Shown: positions 10,203-26,109 of the stretch, piece by piece
How positions within the stretch are numbered: the stretch's first letter is position 1
How the letters are laid out: every line of letters starts with the position of its first letter
Assembly: GCA_026929865.2 (NCBI GenBank)
Contig: CM049409.1
Span: 10,604,952-10,668,951, forward strand
Direction: 5' to 3'
Source: Hyperoplus lanceolatus
Lineage: Eukaryota; Chordata; Actinopteri; Uranoscopiformes; Ammodytidae
Length of the DNA: 64,000 bases
Position numbers and translations under genes: made by a program
The notes under the pieces: generated by a model
What the model was told of the DNA's origin: nothing
What the model saw: the letters and a program-made list of their open reading frames with translations, nothing else
Databases searched by the model: none

Positions 10203-13200
10203 CTCAATCTGTCTATTGCCATTAAAGAAGCATACCTTAATTGTGCTGTATTTGACCAAAGAGTACAGTGTTTCTTAATTATGTGAAACAATCAAAACCC
10301 ATTTTCATATCTCCTTTAATTCCACAAATATATCTCAAGGTCATGTTCACCAATTAGTGATATTAACGATAGATGCCTGTTTGTAGGGGGAAAAACTATA
10401 TTCCCTAGAAACATTGCAAGTTTCCTTACAGATACATAGCTGGTTAAGTTGTGATACTCAGTTTGCAACTTTTGAAGCAATTTCCCAGACTAAAATCAGA
10501 ATAATGATTAGGAACAATGATTAGGAAAAATAATAAGTATGTGGAAAATCAAGACAAACAGAGTTAATAGGAGTTGGCTTGACACAAACGATTATACATT
10601 TTATTAAGTTAAAATTGTTATTTTTGGAGAGTGAAAATAGTTCTGAGTTTAAGCATGCATGTCGAGCCACGTCTGACTCACTTGATTAGAGTGTGGTTAT
10701 TTTGCTGAAAGGTCTAATTAACCTCTTAAATGTTCAAGTGGTTGTTCAAACAGTCATGACTTTTGAGTGGGAGCTAAAGGCGAGAGTCATGCATTATTCA
10801 ATAATAGTTTCTCACATTACACGTTGTGTAGATGCACAATGATGGATTCTTATGAATTATGAAAAGATTAATTGAGAAAGAAAACAGGATCACTGTGACC
10901 TCTTTGATCCATTCTGTTCATCAGGTGAGATCGAGTTACATGCCAACGTCTGTGTGGGTTACAATGAACAACCTACACCTGTATTATTGTATATCTCATA
11001 TCCGGCTTGGGGGGACATTAAGTAGTTCTATGATTTCTGGAGCCTTTCACATGCACATACGGAAAAGGGACACTGTCACGGCCAAATGACGCTTTGTCTC
11101 ATCCTCCGATGCTAAGCAGCTCAAAAAACCTGGTTTGGGCAGTAAACTGCTCCACTCGGCTTTGTGTATATTTTTAGGTGTCGTGGCATAATAAAAAAAT
11201 ATTTATTTAGAGAACGACAGTGGGTGGCACTTCCCTGCTGAGTTACTATGGCAACATCTCGTATCATAAGATTATTTTGATTGTGTCGCTGGCCTTCATG
11301 CATTCCTTTCCTGCTGAAACACTTGGTTGTTCAAGCTTTCCCTTTTTTCTTATTTTTTTTATCACATTTTTTTGTCTCTCACTCTAGATGTGTTGTCCCT
11401 TTGTATTTAAGCTGTGATCTGATACTGTGAAGTTTTACCTAACTTGAAACTACGCAATGCTAGATGCCAATAATACTGAACTCAAACATTTAAGCTTAAC
11501 CCAAAAATATTATGAATGGATAATCATATTTCAGTAGTCATTAGTGTTTAAAACTCAGCTTAATATGAAACATTGTGTTTAATTTTTCCTCACAGAGGTA
11601 TTGAGAATCTGTCATTATAACAAAATATAGCGGGTGGAATGCTGTACTTAGTAGAGTTTTTAATCCTTTCTAAAATAATTTCAAAAAAATATATATATTT
11701 GGAAGTTCCAAATAATTGGACACTATAGCGTACAATTAGTGATTGGTATTTTATTTTATATTCAGTGAATTCTTAGTGATTCGTTTGGAGTAAAAAGAAG
11801 AGTTTCGTTGTTGTACCATCAACAATTATCATGGTGAACGATGGCATCAAACAAAGAGAGAAAAACGTAGAAAGCGGATCATAAAATGTTCCAGCATCAA
11901 CCAAAAGAAAAAGTCACGCATAAGATGAAAAGCAAGTGTTTCTGAGCCGAACGTAGAGTGAATAAAAGCACTGAATTTCAAAGATAAAATGCACTAAAAG
12001 ATAAAAAAAAATAAACGCATGAGGAGAGGTTCAGATTTGGCCCTTTAGAAAAACTTCTTTTTTAAACTCTAGGTTGGCACAACTCGTTTTCATTGTTTGT
12101 TTGCTGCAGTCGATGATGAGCAGCTTTTTCACTATTGTTTTTGTCCGGAACCACCTGGAACAACAGTTTGGAACTAATTTAAGCAAAGGAAATAACTATG
12201 TTTTATTGTATTTTATTATTTTATTTGGTTATTGGCTTTTTATTTTAAGTAACAGTATAATTTAACAATCATGAAACATGTTGGCTTGGTCCATAGTGTA
12301 TTTTAACTTAACCATCTCCGTAGCCAAGTTCGCTGCTGGAGATTTAGAATTTCCCCGTCAATCTAATTGTCAATTTCCGCCTTAAAAAAGTTGATGGGAA
12401 ATGCAATGTAGAACAACAGAAGCTGTGATGCTTGTCAACCCTCATGCAATTCATAAAAATCTGATCTGGATACAAATGAAAGGTAAGGATTGGTATGACT
12501 TGATTATGAATTGAAGAAGTATGAATAATCCTCTTTAAAGTAATCTCATAGTGAATTTAGTGAAGTAATACTTCTGAGGAACTTCCCCAACACTGATGCC
12601 ATCTCTTCAGTAAGGGAAAGTGTTGCATTGACGACACTAGGTGACTTTTGACCTTTCTGAAGAATCAGCAGAATATCATTGTCATTCATAGCAAGCCACC
12701 GAGATGAGGAGGAAGTCAAAGCCATTTCAAAAAGATGAAAGCTGTTAGACTCTGGGGGTTCAGTGTTTATGCTTTTGAGTGTATGCAGTGCACCAACGTT
12801 AATGTACAGAGAGAGCCTGTGTGTTCATGTAAGCAATAGAGATATGAAGAGTGTTTGTGTGCAACGCCTGATTTGGTGTGAACGCAGCCTTTACAGAGAA
12901 ACCGCAGCCTCCACATCTTTTGATCCTTTGTCTCTCAATTTCTCTCTCTTCTTGCCAACTTTACTGAACAGCTACCCACAAATAAAACACCCTCCAAATA
13001 GATGCAGGCAACCAAGTATTCTCAGTCAGAAAGACAAGGATGTTAGGCGAGCAGTTGGATATGCCCAATTTGTGGTGACACAAAATACAGGAGTGACACA
13101 AAGTGTATGCCAGCTCCAATCAAGAAGTATTTGTGTTCTTTTCTCTATTGTTATGTTTTCCCCCGTGCAGTGTTTATCTCCATTGCTTCACGGTTGCGCG

Positions 13201-13527
13201 GCCTCATCCAAACTGACTGGGAGTGAGCAATGCCCTTGGAGTTCCGTGCCTCACATGTCTAACAAAGGCCTAAAAGCACGAAAGGGACTGCTTATTAAAT
13301 ATGGATGCAGCTAAACTTATGGCTTGAGACGTGTTGCTAGCGGTACCAATGAGAGCATGGAACTGCTTATTTTGTTTGTCACCATCTTTTCATGTTATGT
13401 TACCCAAAGGTTTTCTCGTATACTCTTGGTCAGAATGGTCTTCACTAAGCAGTGGTTTAGACTGACTGAAAGTACATTTTGCCCTAATAAGCTTGTGAAA
13501 TACAATGCACTGTTAAAGATTTAACTA
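10203..13527. other. Unique AT-rich DNA, no gene seen
   Basis: A 183-codon open frame at 12763-13314 (+) has no domain, no protein-like composition and no splice context that I can support. The rest is AT-rich intergenic-type sequence. Confidence 0.5.
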
Positions 13528-13600
13528 GTGGTTCCCAACCCTTTTGGTGTGGGACCCGGCCCTTTCTTAACAAGCTGGGTCTATGAGTTCATACATCTAT
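13528..13600 (+). mobile_element. Possible hAT-type terminal fragment
   Basis: The sequence AGTGGTTCCCAACCCTTTTG followed by GTGTGGGACCC resembles the terminal motif (AGTGGTTCCCAACCTTTTT) shared by many vertebrate hAT non-autonomous elements. No matching inverted end or 8-bp target duplication was found nearby, so only one end is proposed and the extent is a guess. Confidence 0.4.
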
Positions 13601-15195
13601 GCGTTGTTAGCAATCAACCACCCCGGGCAGATTTCCCTTTTACCCTTGTGTGGTGTTTTAATTTAAAATGGTGCGCAAGGCTCAAGGATGTTAATAATCT
13701 GATAGTAGGTACAATAAATAAAACCTTTATGGGGCATAACATGAGTACTCCTTCCACCACTGGTCTTTATGGTTCCTTCTTAACTATATTTAGCCGTTCT
13801 CCATGACCTAGTGTGAAAATGATGAATGGACTCCCCCGTGGGATTTACATGTTAAGTTATCAAATTCTCAACGAGCTCACTACGGACTAGTGTCAAATTG
13901 AGCAAGGGTTTCCTCTCCTGGGACCTACTATAACAAGCAGGTGCATGTCTGAGCAGATGGCAAGTCATGATGGGTGTTATGGCCGACTGCACTTGACTTA
14001 CAATGTCAGCCACAGCCACAGTGGTAGGAGGAAATTCCAAATGAAACCCGAAGTGGAATAGATGGCTTAATTAAGGCCTTGTTCTCAGTGATGGAGAGGA
14101 AGGGCGTTGTCAATATATTGGATGACATTTGCTGCTTATCGAAAAAGGTCAGAGAGAAAAAAACTCAATCGAAGAATAATTTCCTCACAATTCAGTAATT
14201 GACAAAGCTGCAGCTCCCTGAGGGGTAGAGGGATATCAGAATTGAAGCGAGGAATATGTGGGAAAGAGGGACCGTTTGCTAATATCATGCTGTAAGGAGA
14301 AATTAGATGGAAGAGTATCTTTTATCTAAGCTGATGTGATGTGAGATGGAAATGGCAACAAGAGGGATACTTTAGTCAAACGGGATAAAAGAGTAATTTC
14401 AATGTTGTTGCACGGTGCCATTGTTATCTCCTTGTTACAGAAGCCTCGTAGTCGAGCCAGACTTCTGTCATATATTTGTGTACTGCGCGAACCCATTTGC
14501 CTGTGTGTAGCAAACACTAACCTATTCCCAGTTGCCTTTATTTTCTTTCACCCTCTGCTTTCTACACCCCATGCAGATCACTCTAAGCAACCTACACACA
14601 TCACCACACAAACACACACACGCACTCACGCTTGCATAGACACACACCCGTGCGCAAACGCTCCTTCACACACACATTGGGCACGGCTCATAAGGAACAT
14701 CCATCAACACTGAACACACACTTGTGAATCTAACGCTCAATAAAGCAAATATAAACCTCCACTTCCCGTTATCTGTCTTCAGCAGGAGCCAATGCTGTGA
14801 CAGAAAGCAGAGAGAAGAGGATGGAAGAGAAAATAAAAAGTAAAACGAGAAAAGAATAAGGAAAGATGAGGATCGGCCAAACTAATGCAGCTCGACATTT
14901 ACTTGCATATACAGTGTAAATGAAGTAAGGCACCATTATCAGGATACCACTGTTACACATAATCAGACACACAAACAACAAATTAATTAACAATTTCATC
15001 CTTCAAAATCACCATCTCAACCATAGTCACTGATCTATGCAGTTGTTTTTTCTACATCCTAGTTCCCCAACGACACATTTGTAAAGTTTCTCCCTTCATA
15101 TTGATTCCTGTACCTGTGCACTTATCATGTTATACTCATGTTATATGTCATTTTAAAAATTGTATTGTACATCTAATGTTTTTATTTTTTTTATC
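13601..15195. other. Unique DNA with weak CA-rich patches, no gene seen
   Basis: The patch at 14595-14680 is CA-rich but irregular. No coding or RNA gene is supported. Confidence 0.5.
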
Positions 15196-15199
15196 TACA

Positions 15200-15300
15200 A
15201 GCTCTCCTTCCCTTCCCCTAAGTTGCTTGTGTCGCTTGTCAGGCCGTCATTTTAAATAAGAATGTGTTCTTATTGACTTGCCTGTACATATAAAATAAAT
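15200..15300 (+). mobile_element. LINE 3' tail fragment (RSg-1-like)
   Basis: The run GGCCGTCATTTTAAATAAGAATGTGTTCTTATTGACTTGCCTG (15242-15285) followed by an A/T-rich AAATAAA tail resembles the 3' end of the RSg-1-type LINEs of fishes, recalled from salmonid sequences. Only the 3' tail is present, as in severely 5'-truncated insertions. No target duplication was identified. Confidence 0.5.
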
Positions 15301-15309
15301 CTTTACATG

Positions 15310-15829
15310 TTAAGCTAGACACAGCAGGAGGAGAGCAGTGAGGTGCTTCCTACACTGTTCCGACATCAATGCCTGATACTGTAGTGAACCATTTTCTTCT
15401 TCTTCCATGCCATTGTTGTTTGTACACCTCCATCTAACAGCTGAATGAAAGCAATGGCAGAATGTGAATTGTGACATCTGTGTTCTCATGCATGTGTCTA
15501 TCTGTGTCAAAGCAGGGACCCACACGTGTAGAGCGACTGGTCGTCCACGCCACAGGGTGCCCTAAAGGCACGAGGCTACATGCACCGTGCTAACACTGTT
15601 AACCCACTGTACAGCGCGTGTTACTTAAAGACCACAGACTGTGATTTGCATACAATCTTTTACTTAGTCAACAGTGAAACCAGGATAGTGGATCATTAGA
15701 ACTTCAACCATGGCAACACTCATTGGCCAACCTTGTTTATCATAGAATAGGAAGCCATTGTATTATATTTTAGCTGTATTATTGCTACTTGTTTTTCCCA
15801 ATTATCTTTACCTTGCTGTTCACCGATAT
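15310..15829. other. Unique DNA, no gene seen
   Basis: Nothing coding or repetitive could be supported here. Confidence 0.5.
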
Positions 15830-15952
15830 CTGTCTATTTATCATGTATTATACATGTAACATTTTGGATGTTGTTTGTGTGATCGTGGATGGGGTAAAGT
15901 GCAAGTGAATTGCCCTTCTTGGGATCAATAAAGTTGTCTAATCTAATCTGAT
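15830..15952 (+). mobile_element. LINE 3' tail fragment (Rex1/L2-like)
   Basis: The segment ends with GAATTGCCCTTCTTGGGATC, then AATAAAGT and a short (TCTAA)n tail. That layout, with a G-rich stem near the end, AATAAA and a short tandem tail, is the 3' end of Rex1/L2-group LINEs common in teleosts. There is no coding part, so it is a 5'-truncated copy. Confidence 0.6.
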
Positions 15953-19028
<3,076 letters not shown>

Positions 19029-20597
19029 TTGCAGTCTCCAACAGCTGAACCTTACACATTTTTCCTGCCTTGTGTTACCTTTCAGCAATATACCGTAGAG
19101 CAGGCTCTCACCTCAACCGATATACAGTAATATTGCTTTTGTTCTTAACTACAACTGGCAAGAAGTGAAGTGTTGGTCCATCGTAAAAACGGCATAATTT
19201 TGTTATTACTGTAATCTCCTCCTAAAGAGGGCTGAGCAGAGTACTAGAAGCGTCAGGTTTTGTTACTGATTAGTTTGTCTATGTCATTAAAACCTTGCCC
19301 TTAGCTGATTGGTTTTATTGATCCAGAAGTCAAAGTATCAAATTACTAGAAGTCCGGGAAAAGGTTGATTTCACGGAGCCAAATCAGGCGCACACATTCT
19401 CAAGAATGACATACTGTTATTTCTTTCATTAACCTTTAAACCAATAATCTATTTAAAAATTATTGTTTAGTAATTGAATTAACTCGAAACCATCAGCAAA
19501 CTTTTCAGTTTAAAATGCATTATTGTTTGCTCCCTTAGTGTTTTTCATTACACACCAATTAAAACACATCCTTTTTAAATTAATCTATAAAAAAAATGTT
19601 CTCCCATCCTGTAGATGAATATAGTAGTGCTGTCAGTTTAACGCGTTATTAACGGCATTAACGGCGTACATTTTTTAAACGCGCGATTAACGCTCTTTAT
19701 GGCCTAGCAAACGTAGTGTGTTTTCACATGCTGTTGCACCAACTAGTAATGCTAAAAGAACGTAGTGAAGTTACTGTTAATTCAAACGGAACATGTCCTA
19801 CAGCGTAATTTCACATTAAAATCATTTAACTGGCAAAACGGCTAAACGTCAAGTCAATTTTGACTTTTATTTTGAAGCAGAAACCGGAACCTAGCACTTC
19901 CTAGCTCAGCTGCGCGACCTTCACTAGTAGTTGTAGTTGGCTTCCGTGTTGTGACTGGGACTCATATGTCCATGCTGGGACTACGCGGAAAAAGAACAGA
20001 AAAGAAAGCTTGTCATTAGCAAAAGTGCTCCTTATAACCCTGCGCGCACCAAAACCTCTATGAACGTTAGTGGCAGCCGCAAGTCAATCATTTTCACTTT
20101 AATTTTCGCTACGAAGGCAGCCATCAACCTCCGGCACACAGGCGTATAGTGTCCACTCCACACAGTCTGAAATAAGGCATGGATGAAAGACTCCCAAAAC
20201 ATTTAGGCATCGCCTAAACTGTATGTTTAGACAACATACAGTTTAATGTAGCCTTAATACTTATTTGTTTTATATAGCCTATGTTGTTTTATGGTTTAGT
20301 TTTTAATAAAAAAGGAAGTTCCAATTATGTCTGTGTATGCTGTTCTAGGGGTGGGTGGGGGATCTACATTGTGGGCTGTTTGCACTGAATTGGAAATGAT
20401 GATATTCTAGAAGAAATACACTGAATTACAAGGGTGTAGAGAATGTGTGAGTTACGAGCATTAAAATTGGAAAAAATAATATGACAAAAAGAAATCAAGG
20501 GACATTAAGGCTTAGAATAGATAAGAATGTGCGATTAATCGCGATCAATCGCGAGTTAACTATGACATTAATGCGATTAATCGTGATTAAATATTTT

Positions 20598-21082
20598 TGT
20601 TATTAGAATTATTAAAAACCAAGTGTTTGTAATAAAGAGAACTGAGTCAGGCTTCTTCAAAAGCAGGTGAAATTTACTTGCGGACAGCAGCAAGGGAATC
20701 AACAATGTATCTGGTTGGTACATGGTTGAATACAAAGAAATGGACAGTGTACATGGGATTATATGCAAAAGAAAGTGTGTGCGCTAACACACTAGGTTCG
20801 TGTGTTCAGGACATTTGAGTTTCGCTTACGAAAGCAGAAAGATTTTTAATTAGGCAGATAACAGAATATGGGAAATTTGGGGAGTCTTTTTTACTCCCCC
20901 ATCAACTCTCAATCACTGTGCACATGATTGTGTCATACCTCTGTATGTGCCAAACTCTCATTAGGCAGTTTTCTTCTTCAAGGCTAAACAACAGTTGTAG
21001 CAAAAACACTTTGGAGTTCTTTAAGTTTACTGGGATAAAGTTCAACAGGCAGAAAGCATGTATTGAGCATTAAAATATTATA
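20598..21082 (-). repeat. Left-hand LTR, main part
   Basis: First 485 bp of the 516-bp LTR, matching 25594-26078. It is separated from its last 31 bp by the LINE insertion. Confidence 0.9.
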
Positions 21083-21229
21083 ATGAATGAACACTTTATT
21101 CCGGACTCAACGTTCCATATAAAAGACAATACAAATACATGACAACACAAATTAAAATACATACAAGCATCGATTCCAATGTTTCCACAACCCAGAGGAG
21201 AACCTTGTATCACTCTGTTTAGTGTCAGT

Positions 21230-22571
21230 GGCCCTCATTTATCAATCTTGCGTAGACCAGAAAAATGGGTGTACGTACATTTCCACGCAAATCTCGGCAT
21301 TTATCAATATGGACGTGAGCGTAGAGTACGCTCAAATCCCACGCCAGCTCTCAGCTCGTGTACGCAAATTTGAAAACAGCTTGGACTCGCAGTGCAGGCT
21401 GTGCCGGGTAGCCGATGACTTTGTTGGACAATTATTAGAAGATAATACAAATGCAGTGCAAATAAGACCGAAATAAAGATATGAATCACTTAAAAATGTG
21501 CAGCTTATGGTGTGAAACTGAGTAGGAGAGCTGATTCAATAGTGCGCACACCAGCCACTTAGGAGCGCTGCATGGGACTGCGTAAGGGCAGTTGTCTTGG
21601 AGCAGGGACACTGAGGCACGGGGGCTGCATTCATTCAAAATGTTAGCCTAAGTATTAAATATGTAGTAGGCCTACACTGCTCTTTATGATACAAAAAAAT
21701 ACACGGCACAACATTCAGCTTAACATTTTATTTATTTGACGCACTTTGTAGATGTTAGTTCCTCTTTTAATATGTCATTGATGCTAAAGCAAGCGACTTA
21801 TTTCCACCGTTTACCGGCACGTTGTTCCGATCTGCTGGTGGAGCAGGACGGTGGGCGCTCTCACAGCCGATCGCTGCCGGGTCGGCTTGTGCAGCTGACG
21901 GCCGGGCTGACCACTCGTGCCAAGCGCATGCTGTCATACAGTAAAACGCAAAATGTGTTATTTTTAGTTTTTAAAACCATTTTGAGTAGACTAGTGCTAT
22001 CTAAAAGGGCCAATACATTCTAATCATTAAAATCTCTGCAGACGTGTATTTATTTTATGGGGACCATTATCCGACAGTTGGTGCGTCTTTTTCTCCACTT
22101 ATATTATGCCCGCAGTCCCGCACCCCCAGTTGGTTGCATTTCAGAACAGCAACACGCTTTTTTTAGTGGCGACACGACACCAACGCTGTCAACACCAACG
22201 CTGTTGACCGCAGCAGTTATTTCCTTCCTAACTGCTGCCTTCTGTCGTTCTTTGATGCTGCTTGTAGGCTAATGCTCCGAAATGAAACTCTTTTTTTCTA
22301 CTTTCGCTGTTATTCTGTCAATTTCTACTTCAGGGAAGTGCCGTATTGCGCATATCCATGTCGTAAAACCTCTGGGCGAGGCTTCTAAACTGAGAAAATA
22401 TAGGGGCGTGATACGCTCGTTTTCATCCGCCGCATTTATCAATAATGGCCTGGCGTACGCTGAGATTGGCGAGATACGACTGTTTGATAAATCCCACGCG
22501 ATACCTGGCGTAGGGAGGTATTTGCGCCAGAATCTGCACCAGTTTCCACGCAAGTTTGATAAATGAGGGCC
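21230..22571. mobile_element. PIF/Harbinger element inserted in the LINE
   Basis: A 1342-bp element beginning GGCCCTCATTTATCAA and ending with its near complement TTGATAAATGAGGGCC, flanked by the 3-bp duplication AGT (21227-21229 and 22572-22574). Both the terminus and the 3-bp target duplication fit PIF/Harbinger. The sub-terminal region repeats TTGATAAAT-like and GCGTA-like words. No transposase or Myb-like frame was recognised, so it is probably non-autonomous or decayed. It is the innermost and therefore youngest layer of the stack. Confidence 0.82.
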
Positions 22572-23619
22572 AGTGAGTGCAGTTATTACTTTGTTTTTTG
22601 ACTCTAGGAGTCGACACATAAATTGATACATTAAATTCCTCAACACAGCATGAAAGGTGGGGACATTACTAGACACAAACAAAGAGCTAGCACTAGTCCA
22701 TCTAGGAAGCTTAAGGAGGATCCTAAACGCATCGTTATACACTACCTGTAACTTTTTCAGTTTTGCTGTTCTATATTTACACCAGAGGTGAGCTGTGTAA
22801 AATGGAGTACAGTAGGCTCTGAAGAGACTAACTTTAACATCATCCGTGCACATATGAAATTTGCGTGCCAACATATTGGCCTGTGCATAAAGCTTACAGC
22901 ACTGGCGCTGGACATCATCATCATCACATAGATCATCAGTGATGATGTGACCTAAATACCGTATCTTCTTAACCACCTCTAGAGTACGGTCAGATAGCAA
23001 AAATTAAGGAAACGTTTGCTTTTGATCCTCCTTAGTTTTAGCAATCATAATAACGCTCTTCTTAGGATTGAACTTGATGTCATATTGAACTCCGTAGCTA
23101 GAGCACACTTTAAGCAGTTGCTGTAGCACAGCACTATATGGAGACATGATGACCAAATCATCAGCGTAAATGAGGTGGTTGATAAGACTGTCTCCCACCA
23201 TACAACCAGTCTTACATCCGTTAAGCTTCTTAGAAAGATCATCCATAAACACATTGAAGAAGACAGGTGACAAGATGCCACCCTGTCTCACCCCATTGGT
23301 GACTTGAAAGGGTGCAGATAAACTACTGCCCCATCTAACTTGCATGGTTTGTTGTGTGTACCAGAACTGCAAAATCCTTATCAGGTAAGGTGGAACTCCT
23401 CGCTCTTGTAGTTTGGCAAACATCTTTCCATGGTTAATCCTATCAAAGGCTTTTGATGCATCTAAGAAGCACATAAACATGGTAGAGTTATGTCGTCTGT
23501 ATTTACTTATGACTTCTTTAAGTGCATATATACAATGATCTGTTCCATGTTTACTTTTAAAACCAAACTGGTTGTCAGTGGTTTCCACATACTCACTAAT
23601 CCTATCCAAAATAATTATT
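22572..23619 (-). pseudogene. Reverse transcriptase fragment of LINE
   Basis: The frame running 23619 to about 22572 encodes a LINE RT and the start of its thumb and C-terminal region. Visible RT motifs are FLDASKAFDR (motif A, first catalytic Asp), GVRQGGILSP (motif B) and YADDLVI (motif C with the catalytic Asp pair). After one in-frame stop at 23001-23003 the frame continues with LGHIITDD, then MLARKFHMC and RAYCTPFY. The apparent start Met at 23627 lies in the LTR, not the LINE. The apparent C-terminus after about 22571 is read from the Harbinger insert. The wording of these motifs (MDDLSKKLN, INHLIYADD) differs from the two other RT LINEs in the window, so this is a separate family. Confidence 0.8.
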
Positions 23620-23624
23620 TTATA

Positions 23625-23655
23625 CAATCATAAGGCAAATTAAATTCTAGTAACA
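23625..23655 (-). repeat. Left-hand LTR, remaining 31 bp
   Basis: Matches 26079-26109 and ends TAACA. Together with 20598-21082 it makes a 516-bp LTR. Confidence 0.88.
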
Positions 23656-25593
23656 TTCCACCCTTTTGTATAATATTTAATGCAACATTTATGCAACACT
23701 TCTAAGCAAAAAGGTAAAGCATATGAGTAAATATATTTCATTTAAGCAGAATATATCAAGTACATCTCAACATTACAGTTGTGAAATTGCAAGTGTGTGT
23801 ACTGGTGCAACATCGTCTATGTACAGTTTCAGAGAGGACAGTCTTTGCAGAAGCCAGGGAACAGGAACCGAGATCGTCTTGATGGTCAACAAGTCCTTCT
23901 TGGCATTCCGACGCAAAGTGTCCTTTTTATCACAGTCACTGGGAATGGTTATGTATCAGATATTACCATAACCTATTCAGATTGTTCCTCAGTGTCCAAT
24001 TCGTCCTCATTGAAGCATGTCAGCTTCGTCTTCTTCTGGTATCTGAAACAGAACGAATTTGAGCAGTAACATGTTCTCAAAACAAATGCTCATCATTCTG
24101 CCAGGGTTGTTTCTCTCCAATAACAGTACACAGCTTTTAACATATCATCCTATCCGCATTGCTTGCTCTAGATGTCACAATTAACGCACAACAACATTTT
24201 AGGATAGGTTTGATTTCATTCTTCCACATGGTTGTCTGTGTAGGGTAGCATTTAAGCACACACATCTTTCTTTCACATTTCAGGCCCTCCCATTTTTCAC
24301 TTCAGGGATCTCAGGGACTGAATCTCACACACACATTCTTTCATCACGAGAAGCTCTCTACTTCTCCAAATCTGACATGGTTTTTATACTTTGTTACTTC
24401 AAATAACAGAAGTTAACATCTTGGTTAAGTATAGGTGTCTTTACAGTTAACCAGTTTTTGAATCAATTTATATCAATAATACACATTATGATCACATTTT
24501 CTGCATAAAAATCCCCTTTAACTTTTAGTTATAATCAAAACATTGAACAATTCATTTTAGTGAACATTTTCATATAAAAAGAATACAAAAGGACGCTCAT
24601 TTGTAAGTTTATGCTGGGACTTCAAATGACTGACTGCACCTTTAATTTTTAAGGTTGACTATGGGGTTTTGGATTGGCGAGATATTCAGCTCTAAACTTT
24701 GCAAGGCATTTATCAATGTGGTCAGATATTTGATCATATGTAAGAGGGGCAGTTGCTTTAACTGGCTTTTCACTCTTATTCATCTCTTTTGCCACTACCT
24801 TTTAACAACATTTTCTTATTCATCTCCTTGGCCACCACCTTTCTCTGATTCATCTCCATTTAAAAAGTAATTTAATTTTTTAAAATGTAAAATCAAACAT
24901 TAAATTACCCAGTAATCAATTTAACAGGGTGGATACCCCTTATTCCCTCCAATTGATTAACAAAATTCACCAATTTTAAACTAGAACACCCTAAGTGATG
25001 TATTCTAAACAAAACAAATAAGTCTACTCTGCAGATGTAGACTATTGACAAACATAACAAAACAAACAAATAAACAACATGTCAAGGACTAACTCCCGGG
25101 AGCAGGACCCGGCCGGAGTATATCCCCAGACTAAAAAAAAAACGTGCACTGTGAGACTTTTGTTTTTGACAGTGTAAATTCTCAAACACCAAAAACAGTC
25201 ATTTTCCCACGGATGGACTATACCAAGACAGAAAATAACTACAATGAGTTATTCCCCCACAGAAGGTAAAACCAAGATGGAAAACACCACAATCAATAAA
25301 CTAGTTTATCTATCTAATACATAAAACAAAGGAACCACCCTAATTCCTGGACAAAACAAACAACAAAATCAGCTGTTTATATTCACCTGATTCGAAGAAA
25401 GCCTCGACTCGCTCAGTTCTGGCTCTGGATTCCGTCACCCCCTCTCCGTCCAAGTCGAGTCTGCTGACGGCCTCTCCCTGTAGCAATGGGCTGGAGGTCT
25501 TCTGTGGAGAGTCCCAGACTCCCCCGTCTCACGTGCAGGCTCTTCTTGTCCAGAGAAGAGGATATTGGATCCCGGCTCACTCGAAGGACCATT
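23656..25593 (-). mobile_element. Internal region of LTR element, no recognised gene
   Basis: About 1.94 kb between the LTRs. The minus strand begins with the tRNA-Tyr-like primer-binding site next to the right LTR and ends with the polypurine tract next to the left LTR. I recognise no retroviral protein domain. A short direct repeat of ATTCATCTC-type units lies near 24778-24860. Confidence 0.65.
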
Positions 25594-26109
25594 TGTTATT
25601 AGAATTATTAAAAACCAAGTGTTTGTAATAAAGAGAACTGAGTCAGGCTTCTTCAAAAGCAGGTGAAATGTACTTGCGGACAGCAGCAAGGGAATCAACA
25701 ATGTATCTGGTTGGTACATGGTTGAATACAAAGAAATGGACAGTGTACATGGGATTATATGCAAAAGAAAGTGTGTGCGCAAACACACTAGGTTCGTGTG
25801 TTCAGGACATTTGAGTTTCGCTTACGAAAGCAGAAAGATTTTTAATTTGGCAGATAACAGAATATGAGAAATTTGGGGAGTCTTTTTTACTCCCCCATCA
25901 ACTCTCAATCACTGTGCACATGAATGTGTCATACCTCTGTATGTGCCAAACTCTCATTAGGCAGTTTTCTTCTTCAAGGCTAAACAACAGTTGTAGCAAA
26001 AACACTTTGGAGTTCTTTAAGTTTACTGGGATAAAGTTCAACAGGCAGAAAGCATGTATTGAGCATTAAAATATTATACAATCATAAGGCAAATTAAATT
26101 CTAGTAACA
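25594..26109 (-). repeat. Right-hand LTR
   Basis: A 516-bp direct repeat of the left LTR, uninterrupted, with TGTTATTAG at the left end and TAGTAACA at the right end. Confidence 0.9.

Larger units (their letters stand above)
21083..23619 (-). mobile_element. 5'-truncated LINE inserted in the LTR
   Basis: A minus-strand non-LTR retrotransposon inserted into the left LTR with TTATA on both sides (21078-21082 and 23620-23624). Removing it restores a 516-bp LTR identical in length to the right one. The 3' end is at 21083, where the minus strand ends AATAAAGTGTTCATTCAT, a short tandem tail rather than poly(A). The 5' end, at 23619, starts inside the reverse transcriptase domain. About 1.2 kb belongs to the LINE; the rest is the Harbinger element within it. 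The clade is uncertain. Confidence 0.8.
20598..26109 (-). mobile_element. LTR retrotransposon inserted in the hAT element
   Basis: Two 516-bp direct repeats with TG...CA ends bound the element. The left one is 20598-21082 plus 23625-23655, interrupted by a LINE; the right one is 25594-26109. Flanking 5-mers ATTTT and ATTGT differ at one base. The minus-strand reading is supported in two ways. Next to the right LTR the minus strand reads TGGTCCTTCGAG, matching the 3' end of tRNA-Tyr (primer-binding site). Next to the left LTR it reads AAAAGGGTGGAA (polypurine tract). The internal part is only about 1.9 kb with no recognisable gag, pol or env, so this is a non-autonomous or internally reduced fossil. 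I count about five differences between the LTRs, so the insertion is fairly young. The family is undetermined. Confidence 0.82.

Noticed and set aside
12763-13314. A 183-codon open frame on the plus strand as a possible gene
   Set aside because: No domain, no protein-like pattern, no start or splice context, and its length is within what chance allows across six frames of 64 kb.
22269-22571. The C-terminal 100 codons of the frame running from 23000
   Set aside because: This part is read from the Harbinger insertion, not from the LINE protein.
24630-24660. GCACCTTTAA near 24636 as an end of the third TTAA MITE family
   Set aside because: Only about ten bases match and no partner end is present; it lies inside the LTR element interior.
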